Counted from the first letter of the stretch, positions 54,342 through 63,052 are shown. The stretch is 64,000 bases of DNA from an uncultured Pelagibacteraceae bacterium (GCA_902612605.1 CACMDY010000001.1:248001-312000), one strand, 5' to 3'. Translations and numbers: made by a program. Notes: generated by a model from the sequence alone, not told the origin.

Positions 54342-54799
54342 TTTTTTAAAGTTGTAATTGAAACTAGTAATTCTGAAGAAATACTTTCAGATAAGTTTTT
54401 TAATATATTATCTTCATACTTAGAAAGTTCAAACTTATCATTGATGTTGTTATAATTTGTTTGTTTAAATATTTGATTCTCAATAATTAATTTATCATTA
54501 AGATACAAATAATATTTTAGATTTACTTTTAATTTATATACTTCAGGATCACCTTTTGTATTTGATGAAATAATTTCTTTTTCTTTTTTAGAAATAATAC
54601 TCAAAATGTAATTTATTTCAGAAATTTCACTACTTTTCTCTAATAAATTTTTTTTTATAATTTTATTAATATTAATATCTCCTTCAGAAACAATCTTTAC
54701 AAATTTAAAATCATATTTTTTACTCATGAAAATTGGCTCATAAGAACAGCCGCTTATTAAAAAAATCAGTACAAATAATATTTGAATTGTTTTATTCAT
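54338..54799 (-). CDS. lptE: LptE-like LPS assembly lipoprotein
   Basis: The 153-aa protein has a signal peptide with lipobox L-I-S-G-C (Cys about residue 18) and a small alpha/beta domain with Y-I-L-S-I-I-S-K and [13 protein letters not shown]. LptE plugs the LptD barrel for LPS export. LptE is weakly conserved, so the call rests largely on the leuS-lptE-holA order. It overlaps leuS by 8 nt. Confidence 0.82.
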   Translation of the reverse strand: MNKTIQILFVLIFLISGCSYEPIFMSKKYDFKFVKIVSEGDININKIIKKNLLEKSSEISEINYILSIISKKEKEIISSNTKGDPEVYKLKVNLKYYLYLNDKLIIENQIFKQTNYNNINDKFELSKYEDNILKNLSESISSELLVSITTLKK

Positions 54800-57335
54800 T
54801 TAACAAAAAATTAATTAATCTATTCTTAACAAATATAGTCTTTTTAATCTCCTTATCTTGCAAATATTTATTGATATTTCGATCCTCTCTTACTAATTGC
54901 AGAACTTCAATTTCTTTAATACCTTTTTTAGCATTTAATATTCCTCTTTTTTTTCCGTTAATTTGGATTACAAAATTAATATCCTCATTTTCTAATGAAT
55001 ATTTGTCATATTCAGGCCATTTGTCCTTTTTTAACACCCCTAGTTCGCTAAGACATTCATTGGCAAAATGTGGAATAACCGGTGAAAAGCATAAGAGAAT
55101 TTTTGAGTAGTTATCTTTTAAATTTTTTAAATTTTTTTTTGTTCTGATGAAATTTATTAGGTAATTGTAAGTCTCGTACATATGTGCAATTATTACATTA
55201 TAATTAAACTTTTCTAAATTATCTGTAAATTTAATTATCAATTGACTAGTGTACTTTTCAAAATCATTATCATAATTATTTTGACTTTCATTAGATATTT
55301 TTGATTTAATCTGTTTGTGCAATATCCAAAACTTTTGAATAAATTTATAAGATGAAACCATTCCCTGTTCAGACCATTGAACATCTTTTTCAGGAGGACT
55401 ATCAGATAATATAAATAATCTAACTGAGTCCGCTCCATAATTATTGATTATAAATTCAGGATCAACTACATTTTTTTTTGATTTTGACATCGATTCTGAT
55501 GGTCCAACTTTCACTTCTTTAGTGGGGTTATTTTTTTGCACAATTTTATTATTTACTTTTTTAATTTCGTCTGGACTCAACCAATTTCCATCTTCATCTT
55601 TGTAAGTTTCATGGCAAACCATTCCCTGAGTAAATAAACTTTTGAATGGCTCTGTTATATTGAAATTACTGTTTTTGTAATCAATAGCTCTCATAAAAAA
55701 ACGTGAATAGAGCAAATGTAATATAGCATGCTCTACACCACCTATATATTGGTCTACTGGCATCCAATAATTTATATCTTCTTTATTAAAACCATAATTC
55801 TTTTCATTTGGTGAACAAAATCTTAAGTAATACCATGATGAACATACGAATGTATCAAGAGTATCAGTTTCTCTTTTGCATTTTTCGCCATTTATAACTA
55901 TTTCTTGCCAATTCTTTTGACTGTCCAATGGATTTCCTTTTACATTTAAATCAATTTTTTCAGGTAATTTAACAGGCAACATTTCTTTAGGTATTGGTAC
56001 TACCTTGCCTTTTTTATCGTATGCTATTGGAATTGGACATCCCCAATATCTTTGTCGTGACACACCCCAATCTTTCAGTCTATAATTAATTTTTTTTTTA
56101 CCCAGTTTTTTTTTCTCCAGTATGTCTATTGCATCTTTTACAGATTCTTCTGGAGCATTAAGCCCATTTAAAAATTCTGAGTTAATAATTATACCCGGAC
56201 CAGCATAAGCCTCTTTTTCTACATTAAAATTTCCATCTGCTTCTTTTGGTCTTACTACTGTTCTAATTTCTAAATTATACTTTTTTGCAAAATCAAAATC
56301 TCTTTGATCATGCGCTGGACAACCAAATACTGCACCAAATCCATAATCCATTAAAACAAAGTTAGCAAAATACACTGGAACTTTCTTACTTGGATCCAAA
56401 GGATTTTTTGCAAGTAAATTTGTCTTAAATCCAATTTTCTCACCAACGGCAATTGCTTCCTCAGTTGTTCCAGTTTTAGAACATTGCTCTCTAAATTTTA
56501 TAAATTCTTTATTATCTTTATAGAAATTGGAAATTTCATGATCGACTGATAATGCTAAAAAAGAAAAACCAAACAAGGTATCTGGTCGTGTTGTAAAGCA
56601 CTTTATTTTATCGATGGGTAGTTCGCCTTCAATATCAAAATTAATTTCACAACCAAATGATTTACCAATCCAATTTTTTTGCATGGTTTTTACTTTATTA
56701 GGCCAAGTATCTAATGTTTCTAGTCCATCTAATAAATCTTGAGAAAATTTAGATATGTTAAAAAACCACTGGCTTAATTTTTTTCTTTGGACAGTAGCAC
56801 CTGACCTCCATCCCTTGCCGTCTATAACTTGCTCATTTGCTAAAACTGTTTCATCAATTGGATCCCAATTGACATAATTTTCTTTTCTATAAACTAGACC
56901 TTTTTCTAGTAATTCCAAAAAAAAGTTTTGTTGGTGTTTGTAATAGTTTTCATCACAAGTTGAAATTTCCCTGTCCCAATCCAAAGAGAAACCCAATCTT
57001 TTTAATTGGCTTTTCATTGCATTAATGTTTTCGATTGTCCAATCTTTAGGATCTAGTTTATTTTCCCTTGCTGCATTTTCGGCGGGCATACCAAAAGAAT
57101 CCCATCCCATTGGATGTAGTACATTAAAACCTCTAAGTTTTTTATATCTAGATAAAACATCTCCAATAGTATAATTTCTAACGTGGCCCATATGAATTTT
57201 ACCTGACGGGTAAGGAAACATCTCTAAGCAATAGAATTTTTTCTTTGTTTTATCTAATTTTGTTTGAAATGCTTTTTCGTTTTCCCAATATCTTTGCCAC
57301 TTGTCTTCTACTTCTTTGAAATTATATCTTTCCAC
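54792..57335 (-). CDS. leuS: Leucyl-tRNA synthetase
   Basis: LeuS charges tRNA-Leu. The 847-aa class I synthetase has the HIGH-type motif [10 protein letters not shown], the editing domain with T-T-R-P-D-T-L-F-G, the G-C-P-A-H-D segment, D-T-F-V-C-S-S-W-Y, and the KMSKS-type motif [10 protein letters not shown]-terminal domain includes [10 protein letters not shown]. Editing residues seem intact. It is 21 nt downstream of the DUF3576 lipoprotein gene. Confidence 0.96.
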   Translation of the reverse strand: MERYNFKEVEDKWQRYWENEKAFQTKLDKTKKKFYCLEMFPYPSGKIHMGHVRNYTIGDVLSRYKKLRGFNVLHPMGWDSFGMPAENAARENKLDPKDWTIENINAMKSQLKRLGFSLDWDREISTCDENYYKHQQNFFLELLEKGLVYRKENYVNWDPIDETVLANEQVIDGKGWRSGATVQRKKLSQWFFNISKFSQDLLDGLETLDTWPNKVKTMQKNWIGKSFGCEINFDIEGELPIDKIKCFTTRPDTLFGFSFLALSVDHEISNFYKDNKEFIKFREQCSKTGTTEEAIAVGEKIGFKTNLLAKNPLDPSKKVPVYFANFVLMDYGFGAVFGCPAHDQRDFDFAKKYNLEIRTVVRPKEADGNFNVEKEAYAGPGIIINSEFLNGLNAPEESVKDAIDILEKKKLGKKKINYRLKDWGVSRQRYWGCPIPIAYDKKGKVVPIPKEMLPVKLPEKIDLNVKGNPLDSQKNWQEIVINGEKCKRETDTLDTFVCSSWYYLRFCSPNEKNYGFNKEDINYWMPVDQYIGGVEHAILHLLYSRFFMRAIDYKNSNFNITEPFKSLFTQGMVCHETYKDEDGNWLSPDEIKKVNNKIVQKNNPTKEVKVGPSESMSKSKKNVVDPEFIINNYGADSVRLFILSDSPPEKDVQWSEQGMVSSYKFIQKFWILHKQIKSKISNESQNNYDNDFEKYTSQLIIKFTDNLEKFNYNVIIAHMYETYNYLINFIRTKKNLKNLKDNYSKILLCFSPVIPHFANECLSELGVLKKDKWPEYDKYSLENEDINFVIQINGKKRGILNAKKGIKEIEVLQLVREDRNINKYLQDKEIKKTIFVKNRLINFLLNE

Positions 57336-57356
57336 GATAATAATTAAATTAAATGA

Positions 57357-57914
57357 TTAATCTTCTAATGCTTTATTAATATATTTCTTTTTGTTCTTAG
57401 ACTGGTTTTCTTTTTCGTATACAGCTGCCTTTGCTAATATTTTTTCTGTTAATTCAGATGATAAGGCGCTAGATCGATCTGTAATTTTACAGGTTTGTTG
57501 CACAGAACAATTTTTATAAAAAACTTTAACTATCAATGCATCTGACCTGATTTCATTACTTAAAAATCTTACTGAAATTTTAACAGATTCATTGCTGGTT
57601 TCACTGTCACTGTACCAATCTGTAACTACTATGCCTCCACTATAGTTTGCTAAAGCTAAAGGCATAAAATCTAAAGTGTCTAAAGAAGCTCTCCATAATT
57701 CATTTGAACTAGCAAAATCAAATTCTCCAACATTTTTCTGATTTCCACCCATTAACCTGAAACCTCTTCCTTCCTCAATATTTTTTTTAATTCGATCTTT
57801 TACTTGAGGTGGTCTTTTACGCGCATCTCCTCCCTCGAAACCATTTGTGCAGGAACTAATGAGTAAAAAAATAATTACCTTACATGTAATGTATTTAAAA
57901 ATTCTAGATATCAT
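57357..57914 (-). CDS. DUF3576 lipoprotein
   Basis: The 185-aa protein has a signal peptide ending in the lipobox L-I-S-S-C and a mature domain with N-E-L-W-R-A-S-L-D-T-L-D-F-M-P-L, followed by the G-G-I-V-V-T-D-W-Y strand and the V-S-V-R/I-S-V-R-F strand, which match DUF3576 proteins found next to leuS in alphaproteobacteria. Function is unknown; it is likely anchored in the outer membrane. It is divergent from the porin gene across 215 bp. Confidence 0.9.
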   Translation of the reverse strand: MISRIFKYITCKVIIFLLISSCTNGFEGGDARKRPPQVKDRIKKNIEEGRGFRLMGGNQKNVGEFDFASSNELWRASLDTLDFMPLALANYSGGIVVTDWYSDSETSNESVKISVRFLSNEIRSDALIVKVFYKNCSVQQTCKITDRSSALSSELTEKILAKAAVYEKENQSKNKKKYINKALED

Positions 57915-58008
57915 TTTAATTTTTACTTTGAAACCAGGATAAACCTAAAATTCTAAAGATTTATACAAAAAATTCAATAAAACCCCCAATTTTAAATACT
58001 TTTATATG

Positions 58009-58022
58009 ATGCAAATATGCAA
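58009..58022 (+). repeat. Direct repeat ATGCAA in porin upstream region
   Basis: ATGCAA occurs at 58009-58014 and again at 58017-58022, spaced 8 bp start to start, about 110 bp before the porin ATG. The same hexamer forms one arm of the inverted repeat upstream of the TRAP operon. It could be a regulator half-site, but six bases in AT-rich DNA is weak support. Confidence 0.25.
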
Positions 58023-58072
58023 CATATTAGTATTTATTTTACTATATTTATCTTAAACTTAACAGTCTTAGT

Positions 58073-58110
58073 GCTTTTTTGATAAAAAAGCCATGTTTAA
58101 TATTAAACAT
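58073..58110 (+). promoter_or_regulatory. Two tandem hairpins in the porin 5' leader
   Basis: The first hairpin is GCTTTTTT (58073-58080), loop GAT and AAAAAAGC (58084-58091), a perfect 8-bp stem. One base later a perfect 18-bp palindrome ATGTTTAATATTAAACAT fills 58093-58110. Both lie just upstream of AAGGAG (58116-58121), which is 8 nt before the porin ATG. They may stabilise the mRNA, bind a dimeric regulator, or pair with an sRNA. Confidence 0.6.
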
Positions 58111-58129
58111 AAAACAAGGAGTACTTAAT

Positions 58130-59074
58130 ATGAACAAATATACAAAAATAGGACTAACTGCATTAGCTGGTTCTTTAGTTGCTGGATCAGTTTCAGCTGC
58201 TGAAATGTCAGCAAGCGGTAGTGCTACAATGACATTTACTGGTGGTGATGAAAAATCTAACCACGGTAATGGTTGGGTAATGGAAGACTCAGTTACATTT
58301 TCTGCTTCAGGAGATGTTAACGATATTGGTGTAACATACTCAGTGGAACTTGATGGAGATGCTAAAGCAACTGCAGGTACAGGTGGTGTAGATAGCTATT
58401 CATTAACTTTTGATCTAGGTGATGCTGGAACATTAGTATTTGGTGGTCACGGTACAGGTGGTTTCTTAGATGGAAACGATGATGTGATGCCAACTGCTTC
58501 AGAAGAGCCATGGGATGTTATCACTGGTGCTGACACTTCAAGAACAAATGGTTACGCAGGAGACAATGCGTTTAAATATACATATGCTCATGAGTCAGGA
58601 CTTAACTTAAACTTATACTACGTAAATGCATCAGACGCTGGTACTGACGTATCTTATAGTGACTATGGTGTAACTTATACTGGAATGGACGGTTTAACTG
58701 TTGGTTACGGTGAAGGTGAAGTTGAAGTAACTACTGGTACAAAAGCAAATGAAAGCACAATGTTTGCTAAGTATGCAATCGGTGCTGTAACTGTTGGTAT
58801 CCAAACTGCAGAAACTGACAATGAGTCTTCTTCAGACATCGAGTCAACTGGAATTGGTATATCTTATGCAGTTAATGATGACTTAACAATCTCTTATGGT
58901 TCAAACACAAGAGAAAAAGTTGGATCAAAAGATCAAGAAGCAGTAGCTATCGGAGCTTCTTATACTATGGGATCAATGGGAATTGCAGTATCAATGCATT
59001 CTGTTGATAACGTAAACAACTCTGCATCTGATGACAGAGAAGGTTATCAAATGATTTTAACTTTTGCATTCTAA
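58130..59074 (+). CDS. Outer-membrane porin
   Basis: The 314-aa protein starts at 58130, after AAGGAG, with M-N-K-Y-T-K-I-G and a signal peptide cleaved after S-V-S-A-A. The mature protein consists of alternating amphipathic strands rich in Gly, Thr, Ser and Asp, and ends in L-T-F-A-F, the aromatic C-terminal insertion signal for the Bam machinery. It resembles the alphaproteobacterial general porin type. Base composition is clearly richer in G+C than neighbours, as in very highly expressed genes. It probably provides bulk solute entry for the periplasmic TRAP and other transporters. A strong terminator follows. Confidence 0.9.
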   Translation: MNKYTKIGLTALAGSLVAGSVSAAEMSASGSATMTFTGGDEKSNHGNGWVMEDSVTFSASGDVNDIGVTYSVELDGDAKATAGTGGVDSYSLTFDLGDAGTLVFGGHGTGGFLDGNDDVMPTASEEPWDVITGADTSRTNGYAGDNAFKYTYAHESGLNLNLYYVNASDAGTDVSYSDYGVTYTGMDGLTVGYGEGEVEVTTGTKANESTMFAKYAIGAVTVGIQTAETDNESSSDIESTGIGISYAVNDDLTISYGSNTREKVGSKDQEAVAIGASYTMGSMGIAVSMHSVDNVNNSASDDREGYQMILTFAF

Positions 59075-59085
59075 TTTGCAAAATT

Positions 59086-59649
59086 TTAATTTATAAAAAG
59101 GGCCCCATTTTTGGGGCCTTTTTTTTGAAAATAAGAAATCCCACTTATACCAAAACAATCTAATAATTTAACTCTTCTTTCATTAAATATTGAAATACCT
59201 CCAAGAGCAATAATATGTCTAGATGTTAATTTTTGAAGAACTTTAAATTTATTAAATCCTAAATAATTTTTATTTTTTTTAAATAAGGAAGAAATAAATA
59301 TTAATTTTACTTGTTGAGACTCTTTGATGCGAATCTCTTTAACATTATGTGCTGAACCTAAAATCAAAAATGAAGGCTTTTTTACAAATGCAAGATGTGT
59401 CATTTCTTTATTGAATGAAGGCAAATATACGCCATCAAGATTTAGCTTTAATGCAATTTTAAAATTATTGGATAAAAAAAGTTTAATTCTTTTTTTAGCG
59501 CAATAATTTTTTAATTTGACTAATTTACTTATGCTTATTTTATCCTTGTAATTTCTAAAAATTACACCAGTTTCTTTAGTTAATTTATCAATTTCATTTT
59601 TCTTAAAAGTATCTATAAAATAAAATTTATTTGGAATAATATTATGCAT
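59086..59649 (-). CDS. Thiamine-phosphate synthase-like protein (ThiE/TenI fold)
   Basis: The 187-aa protein has the TenI/ThiE barrel pattern: L-F-L-S-N-N-F strand, L-D-G-V-Y-L-P-S, L-G-S-A-H-N, F-I-S-S-L-F-K, and H-I-I-A-L-G-G-I-S phosphate-type loop followed by G-I-S-G-I-S-Y-F. It is shorter and more divergent than real ThiE, and ThiE catalytic Arg/Lys positions are not clear, so it may be a TenI-like paralogue. It is head-to-head with the YggS gene (start codons overlapping within ATGCAT), and its last ~10 codons form the porin terminator. Confidence 0.75.
   Translation of the reverse strand: MHNIIPNKFYFIDTFKKNEIDKLTKETGVIFRNYKDKISISKLVKLKNYCAKKRIKLFLSNNFKIALKLNLDGVYLPSFNKEMTHLAFVKKPSFLILGSAHNVKEIRIKESQQVKLIFISSLFKKNKNYLGFNKFKVLQKLTSRHIIALGGISIFNERRVKLLDCFGISGISYFQKKGPKNGALFIN
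59096..59126 (+). terminator. Rho-independent terminator of the porin, inside the opposing gene
   Basis: GGCCCCA (59101-59107) pairs with TGGGGCC (59112-59118) around a TTTT loop, followed by eight T (59119-59126). Flanking A and G bases (59096-59100) extend the stem. It starts about 22 nt after the porin stop. All of it lies inside the last codons of the convergent thiamine-phosphate-synthase-like gene. Confidence 0.95.
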
Positions 59650-60306
59650 GTTACAGTAAAAAACTTAATTAAAGTAAAAGAAAATATTGATATTAGATTA
59701 TCAACAAATTCTAATAACAAAAAATCTATTAATATTATAGCAGTTTCAAAAACATTTGGAATCGATCATATAAAGCCTTTAATTGAATATGGTCATACTC
59801 ATTATGGGGAAAACAAAGTACAAGAAGCACAAGAAAAATGGTCTTATATCAAAGAAAAGAACGAGAAAATTAAATTACATTTAATTGGGAGACTTCAAAC
59901 TAACAAAGTTAAAGTTGCGGTTAAATTATTTGATTTCATACACTCTTTAGATAGTAAAAAACTTGCAGATAAAATATCCATTCAACAAAAAGAGCAAAAT
60001 TTAAAAGTTAAACTATTTATTCAGGTTAATATAGGAGAGGAAAAACAAAAATCTGGTATTTTAAAACATGAGGTTTACGATTTTTATCAATATTGTAAAA
60101 GTCTTGATTTAAACATCTTGGGATTAATGTGCATACCTCCTTTTAATCAGAATTCATCAAAATATTTTTCTGAGATGAGTAATTTATGTAAAAAACTTCA
60201 GTTAAAAGAACTTAGCATGGGTATGTCTAATGATTATATTAATGCCATAGAAAATAATTCTACTTATATTCGAGTAGGCTCAAATATTTTTGGAGAACGT
60301 AATTAA
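59644..60306 (+). CDS. YggS-family PLP homeostasis protein
   Basis: YggS/PLPBP proteins bind pyridoxal phosphate without known catalysis and buffer vitamin B6 and amino-acid pools. The 220-aa barrel has I-I-A-V-S-K-T-F (PLP Lys), H-Y-G-E-N-K-V-Q-E-A, L-I-G-R-L-Q-T-N-K, Q-V-N-I-G-E-E-K-Q-K-S-G, M-S-N-D-Y and R-V-G-S-N-I-F-G-E-R. The ATG at 59644 overlaps the start of the divergent gene. Convergent with the L,D-transpeptidase gene, overlapping by 4 nt. Confidence 0.94.
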   Translation: MHVTVKNLIKVKENIDIRLSTNSNNKKSINIIAVSKTFGIDHIKPLIEYGHTHYGENKVQEAQEKWSYIKEKNEKIKLHLIGRLQTNKVKVAVKLFDFIHSLDSKKLADKISIQQKEQNLKVKLFIQVNIGEEKQKSGILKHEVYDFYQYCKSLDLNILGLMCIPPFNQNSSKYFSEMSNLCKKLQLKELSMGMSNDYINAIENNSTYIRVGSNIFGERN

Positions 60307-60797
60307 ACTATTTTTATTTTTGTATTTTTTTTGATTAACTTAATTAGTATTAAGAAATCTTTTTCCAATAAACCTATACACCCAGCCGTTGGTTTATAAT
60401 TTTTTGTTAAATGAATGAAAATTGCACTTCCCTTTTTTAATATTCTATTTTTCCAATTATATTTAATTGGAATAAAATAGTTGTATTTTCGATCTTTTCT
60501 AAATAGTTTTTCATGTTTTAAATTAGAACTAATTTTGATTTGTTTATTATAATATTTTTTTGATTTTACATCATCACACCATCCCATATCTTTTTTTATA
60601 TTTATTATTCTTAAATTTGTTTTAGGTCTAATATTTCTGTCACTTCTGTAGTAAAGATTTCCAATGTTATATATTCCTTTAGGCGTTTTTTTGTCTCCTT
60701 CAACTTTATTTTTTGTTAAGCCTCTTGCTCCAACACAACACTTAAATTTGAATTCATCGAAAATAAGTGTATGTTTATTTTTAACTATAATAGACAT
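60303..60797 (-). CDS. L,D-transpeptidase (YkuD) family protein
   Basis: The 164-aa YkuD-domain protein shows G-A-R-G-L-T-K-N-K then E-G-D-K-K-T-P-K-G-I-Y, Y-Y-R-S-D-R, M-G-W-C-D-D, the G-S-A-I-F-I-H-L-T segment and the catalytic P-T-A-G-C-I-G-L motif with nucleophile Cys. This compact form lacks a visible signal peptide, as is usual in this subgroup. It probably acts on peptidoglycan peptides or a similar substrate. It is divergent from the winged-helix gene with only 11 nt between start codons. Confidence 0.88.
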   Translation of the reverse strand: MSIIVKNKHTLIFDEFKFKCCVGARGLTKNKVEGDKKTPKGIYNIGNLYYRSDRNIRPKTNLRIINIKKDMGWCDDVKSKKYYNKQIKISSNLKHEKLFRKDRKYNYFIPIKYNWKNRILKKGSAIFIHLTKNYKPTAGCIGLLEKDFLILIKLIKKNTKIKIV

Positions 60798-60808
60798 ATT
60801 CTTTTGTT

Positions 60809-61372
60809 ATGATAAATTCTCAAGTTCTTATAATACATAAGTTCCCAATTTTATTTAATATTTTAAATGAAATAAACAATTACTTAAATTTTAAATTAGA
60901 GAATATAAATGATGCCAAATTTATTGATGATTTAAATAATAAGAATTTATTGATTATTTCCGGAGATATATATTCTCAATTTGAAAATCAGATTAAAATT
61001 GACACTTATCCCATTAATATCAATAAACTTTTAGATATAATAAACATACAATTTTTAAAAAATAGTTTTAACAAACAAAACAATATTAAATTAGGAAAAT
61101 ATATAATAAATTTAAATTCTAGGATGATGAATTTTAAAAACACTTCTTTATCTTTGACAGAAAAAGAAACTAAAATAATTGATTATTTAAATAGAGCAAA
61201 AAAAGAAATAAAAATAAGTAAATTGCAATCTGAAGTATGGGGACATAAATCAAATCTAGAAACGCATACAGTTGAGACTCACGTATATAGATTAAGAAAA
61301 AAAGTTGAAAAAAAATTTAATGATAGATCATTTATATTGAGTTTAAAAAATGGCTACAAAATTAAAAACTAA
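60809..61372 (+). CDS. Orphan winged-helix regulator (OmpR-type DNA-binding domain)
   Basis: The 187-aa protein ends in an OmpR/PhoB-type winged helix (residues about 105-187) with L-T-E-K-E-T-K-I-I-D-Y-L, S-E-V-W-G-H, T-H-T-V-E-T-H-V-Y-R-L-R-K-K-V and L-K-N-G-Y-K-I. The first ~95 residues have strand-helix texture of a degenerate receiver domain but no clear phospho-acceptor Asp or T/S-K signature. No histidine kinase is near. It may act independently of phosphorylation. Its 3' end overlaps an ArfA-like gene by 23 nt. Confidence 0.85.
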   Translation: MINSQVLIIHKFPILFNILNEINNYLNFKLENINDAKFIDDLNNKNLLIISGDIYSQFENQIKIDTYPININKLLDIINIQFLKNSFNKQNNIKLGKYIINLNSRMMNFKNTSLSLTEKETKIIDYLNRAKKEIKISKLQSEVWGHKSNLETHTVETHVYRLRKKVEKKFNDRSFILSLKNGYKIKN

Positions 61373-61478
61373 AAGAAACCAACTAGCTAAAGATTTATTT
61401 TCGAAAAAATACGCACAAAAAGTTTTTAAACCTAAAAAAGGTAAAGGAAGTTACACAAGAAAAAATACTAAAGTCTAG
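61350..61478 (+). CDS. arfA: ArfA-like alternative ribosome-rescue factor, 42 aa
   Basis: An ATG at 61350 opens a 42-codon frame ending TAG at 61478. The product contains D-L-F-S-K-K-Y-A-Q-K-V then K-P-K-K-G-K-G-S-Y-T-R-K, closely matching the E. coli ArfA core D-P-L-F-R-Q-R-V followed by K-N-K-K-G-K-G-S-Y-M-R-K. ArfA recruits RF2 to ribosomes stalled on non-stop mRNA; the K-G-K-G-S-Y region enters the empty mRNA channel. E. coli ArfA is longer, with a hydrophobic tail that is removed; this gene ends directly after the functional core. It overlaps the winged-helix gene by 23 nt and convergent adenosine kinase by 11 nt. Confidence 0.8.
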   Translation: MATKLKTKRNQLAKDLFSKKYAQKVFKPKKGKGSYTRKNTKV

Positions 61479-62397
61479 CTCCAATTTGTTGGATAACTCT
61501 TGATGACATTTCTCGTCCTTTATTAAGACTTTCAGCTGTGTTTAAATTATTTATATTTCCGTGCAAAAAACCTGCGGCAAATAAATCTCCAGCTCCCGTA
61601 AGATCTTTAATATTTAAATTTTTTTCGATTCCATTTTCTATAATTTCATCACCATTTATTGATATAGCTCCTTTTTCTCCTCGCGTAATAACAATCAATT
61701 TTTTCAAACTTTTTCCAAAATCAATTACATCTTTAAAATCTTTGGCATCTATTAACGACATCATTTCTTGTTCGTTAGCAAATGTAATATCTAATTTGTT
61801 TTTCACTAATTCCAAAAAATGTGGTTTGTGCCTGTCCACACAGAATTGATCAGATAGTGACATTGCAACTTTATTTGCACTATTAATGGCTTTTTCAAAA
61901 GCTTTTTTCGGTTCCCCTTCGTCCCACAAATATCCTTCTAAAAAAATCATCTCAGATTGTTTTACCACATCGGCATTTACATCACTCTCATTTATTTTTC
62001 CTGCTGTTCCAAGATAAGTGCACATTGTTCTCTCAGAATCCGGGGTTACTAAAATTAGACAAGTTCCTGTTGGCAATTCTTCTTTTTTTTTTGAATAAAA
62101 ATATTTAACTTTTTCTGATTTTAATCCATCTTCATACTTATTTCCTAATTCGTCGTCACTAACTTTACCAATAAAACCAACTTTGTTACCTAATTGAGAT
62201 AATCCAACAACAGAATTTGCTACCGAACCACCCGATATAGTTTTCTCAATACTCAAATTTGAAAGCATTGATTGGAATTCCTTATCATCAAAAATAAGTT
62301 TCATCGTACCTTTTACTAAATTATTTTGATTAATGAAGTTTTCATCAACTTTACAAATTACATCTACGATAGCATTTCCTATTCCTAAAATTTTCAT
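61468..62397 (-). CDS. Adenosine kinase (PfkB family)
   Basis: The start at 62397 (309 aa) gives M-K-I-L-G-I-G-N-A-I-V-D-V, standard for alphaproteobacterial adenosine kinases; the frame upstream lies within nth. Motifs are I-S-G-G-S-V-A-N-S (substrate binding), F-I-G-K-V-S-D-D-E-L-G, E-G-Y-L-W-D, the C-V-D-R-H segment, F-A-N-E-Q-E and the anion-hole D-L-T-G-A-G-D-L-F-A-A-G-F. It probably phosphorylates adenosine to AMP for salvage. A ribokinase-like activity is possible. Confidence 0.88.
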   Translation of the reverse strand: MKILGIGNAIVDVICKVDENFINQNNLVKGTMKLIFDDKEFQSMLSNLSIEKTISGGSVANSVVGLSQLGNKVGFIGKVSDDELGNKYEDGLKSEKVKYFYSKKKEELPTGTCLILVTPDSERTMCTYLGTAGKINESDVNADVVKQSEMIFLEGYLWDEGEPKKAFEKAINSANKVAMSLSDQFCVDRHKPHFLELVKNKLDITFANEQEMMSLIDAKDFKDVIDFGKSLKKLIVITRGEKGAISINGDEIIENGIEKNLNIKDLTGAGDLFAAGFLHGNINNLNTAESLNKGREMSSRVIQQIGARL

Positions 62398-62398
62398 A

Positions 62399-63052
62399 TT
62401 ATGCTTTTTTTGTTTTAATCGGTTTTTTTCTTTTAGGATAACAAGAAGTACAAATTTTACAAGAAATTCCGTAACACTCTCTCGCTTTACAATATTCTCT
62501 TCCATAATAAATTATTTGAAGGTGAAGTTTATTCCAATATTTTTTTGGGAATAAACGTTTTAAATCTTCCTCAGTTTGAACAACATTTTTTCCATTAGTT
62601 AAACCCCAACGTTGAGCGAGTCTATGTATATGTGTATCTATTGGAAATGCAGGATATCCAAAACCTTGAGACATAACCACACTTGCTGTTTTGTGTCCTA
62701 CCCCTGGCAGCTCTTCTAATTCCTCAAAAGTTTTTGGAACTCTACCGTTATATTTTTTAACTAAAGTCTTTGACAAAGTATAAACACTCTTTGCTTTTAC
62801 TCTAAAAATTCCAATACTTCTTATTAATTTTTCTATTTTCTTTCTTCCAAGTTTAACAAAATGCTCAGGTTTATTGTATTTTGGATATATACTTTTTGTA
62901 ACATTGTTAACATTTACATCTGTACATTGAGCTGAAAGTAAGACGGATATTAAAAGTGTAAAAATATTTCTATGTTTTAATGGTATAGGTGTTTTTGGAT
63001 AAGTTTTATTAAGTATTTTTAAAACTATTTTGGCTCTTTGTTCCTCATTCAT
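62399..63052 (-). CDS. nth: Endonuclease III with atypical Fe-S cysteine spacing
   Basis: Nth is a DNA glycosylase/AP lyase for oxidised pyrimidines. The 217-aa protein has the helix-hairpin-helix L-P-G-V-G-H-K-T-A with the catalytic Lys, V-S/P-I-D-T-H-I-H-R with the catalytic Asp, and L-L-S-A-Q-C-T-D-V-N-V. The C-terminal 4Fe-4S loop has Cys at about residues 188, 193, 198, 201 and 204 instead of the usual C-x6-C-x2-C-x5-C; position 195 is Gly. It is 1 nt downstream overlap from dapB. Confidence 0.93.
   Translation of the reverse strand: MNEEQRAKIVLKILNKTYPKTPIPLKHRNIFTLLISVLLSAQCTDVNVNNVTKSIYPKYNKPEHFVKLGRKKIEKLIRSIGIFRVKAKSVYTLSKTLVKKYNGRVPKTFEELEELPGVGHKTASVVMSQGFGYPAFPIDTHIHRLAQRWGLTNGKNVVQTEEDLKRLFPKKYWNKLHLQIIYYGREYCKARECYGISCKICTSCYPKRKKPIKTKKA

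Noticed and set aside
61480..61493. TCCAA/TTGGA hairpin after the ArfA-like stop as a terminator
   Set aside because: Five base pairs, low GC and no T-run; it lies inside adenosine kinase coding sequence.
62398..62505. N-terminal extension of adenosine kinase
   Set aside because: It lies in the 3' coding part of nth and is unlike the family.
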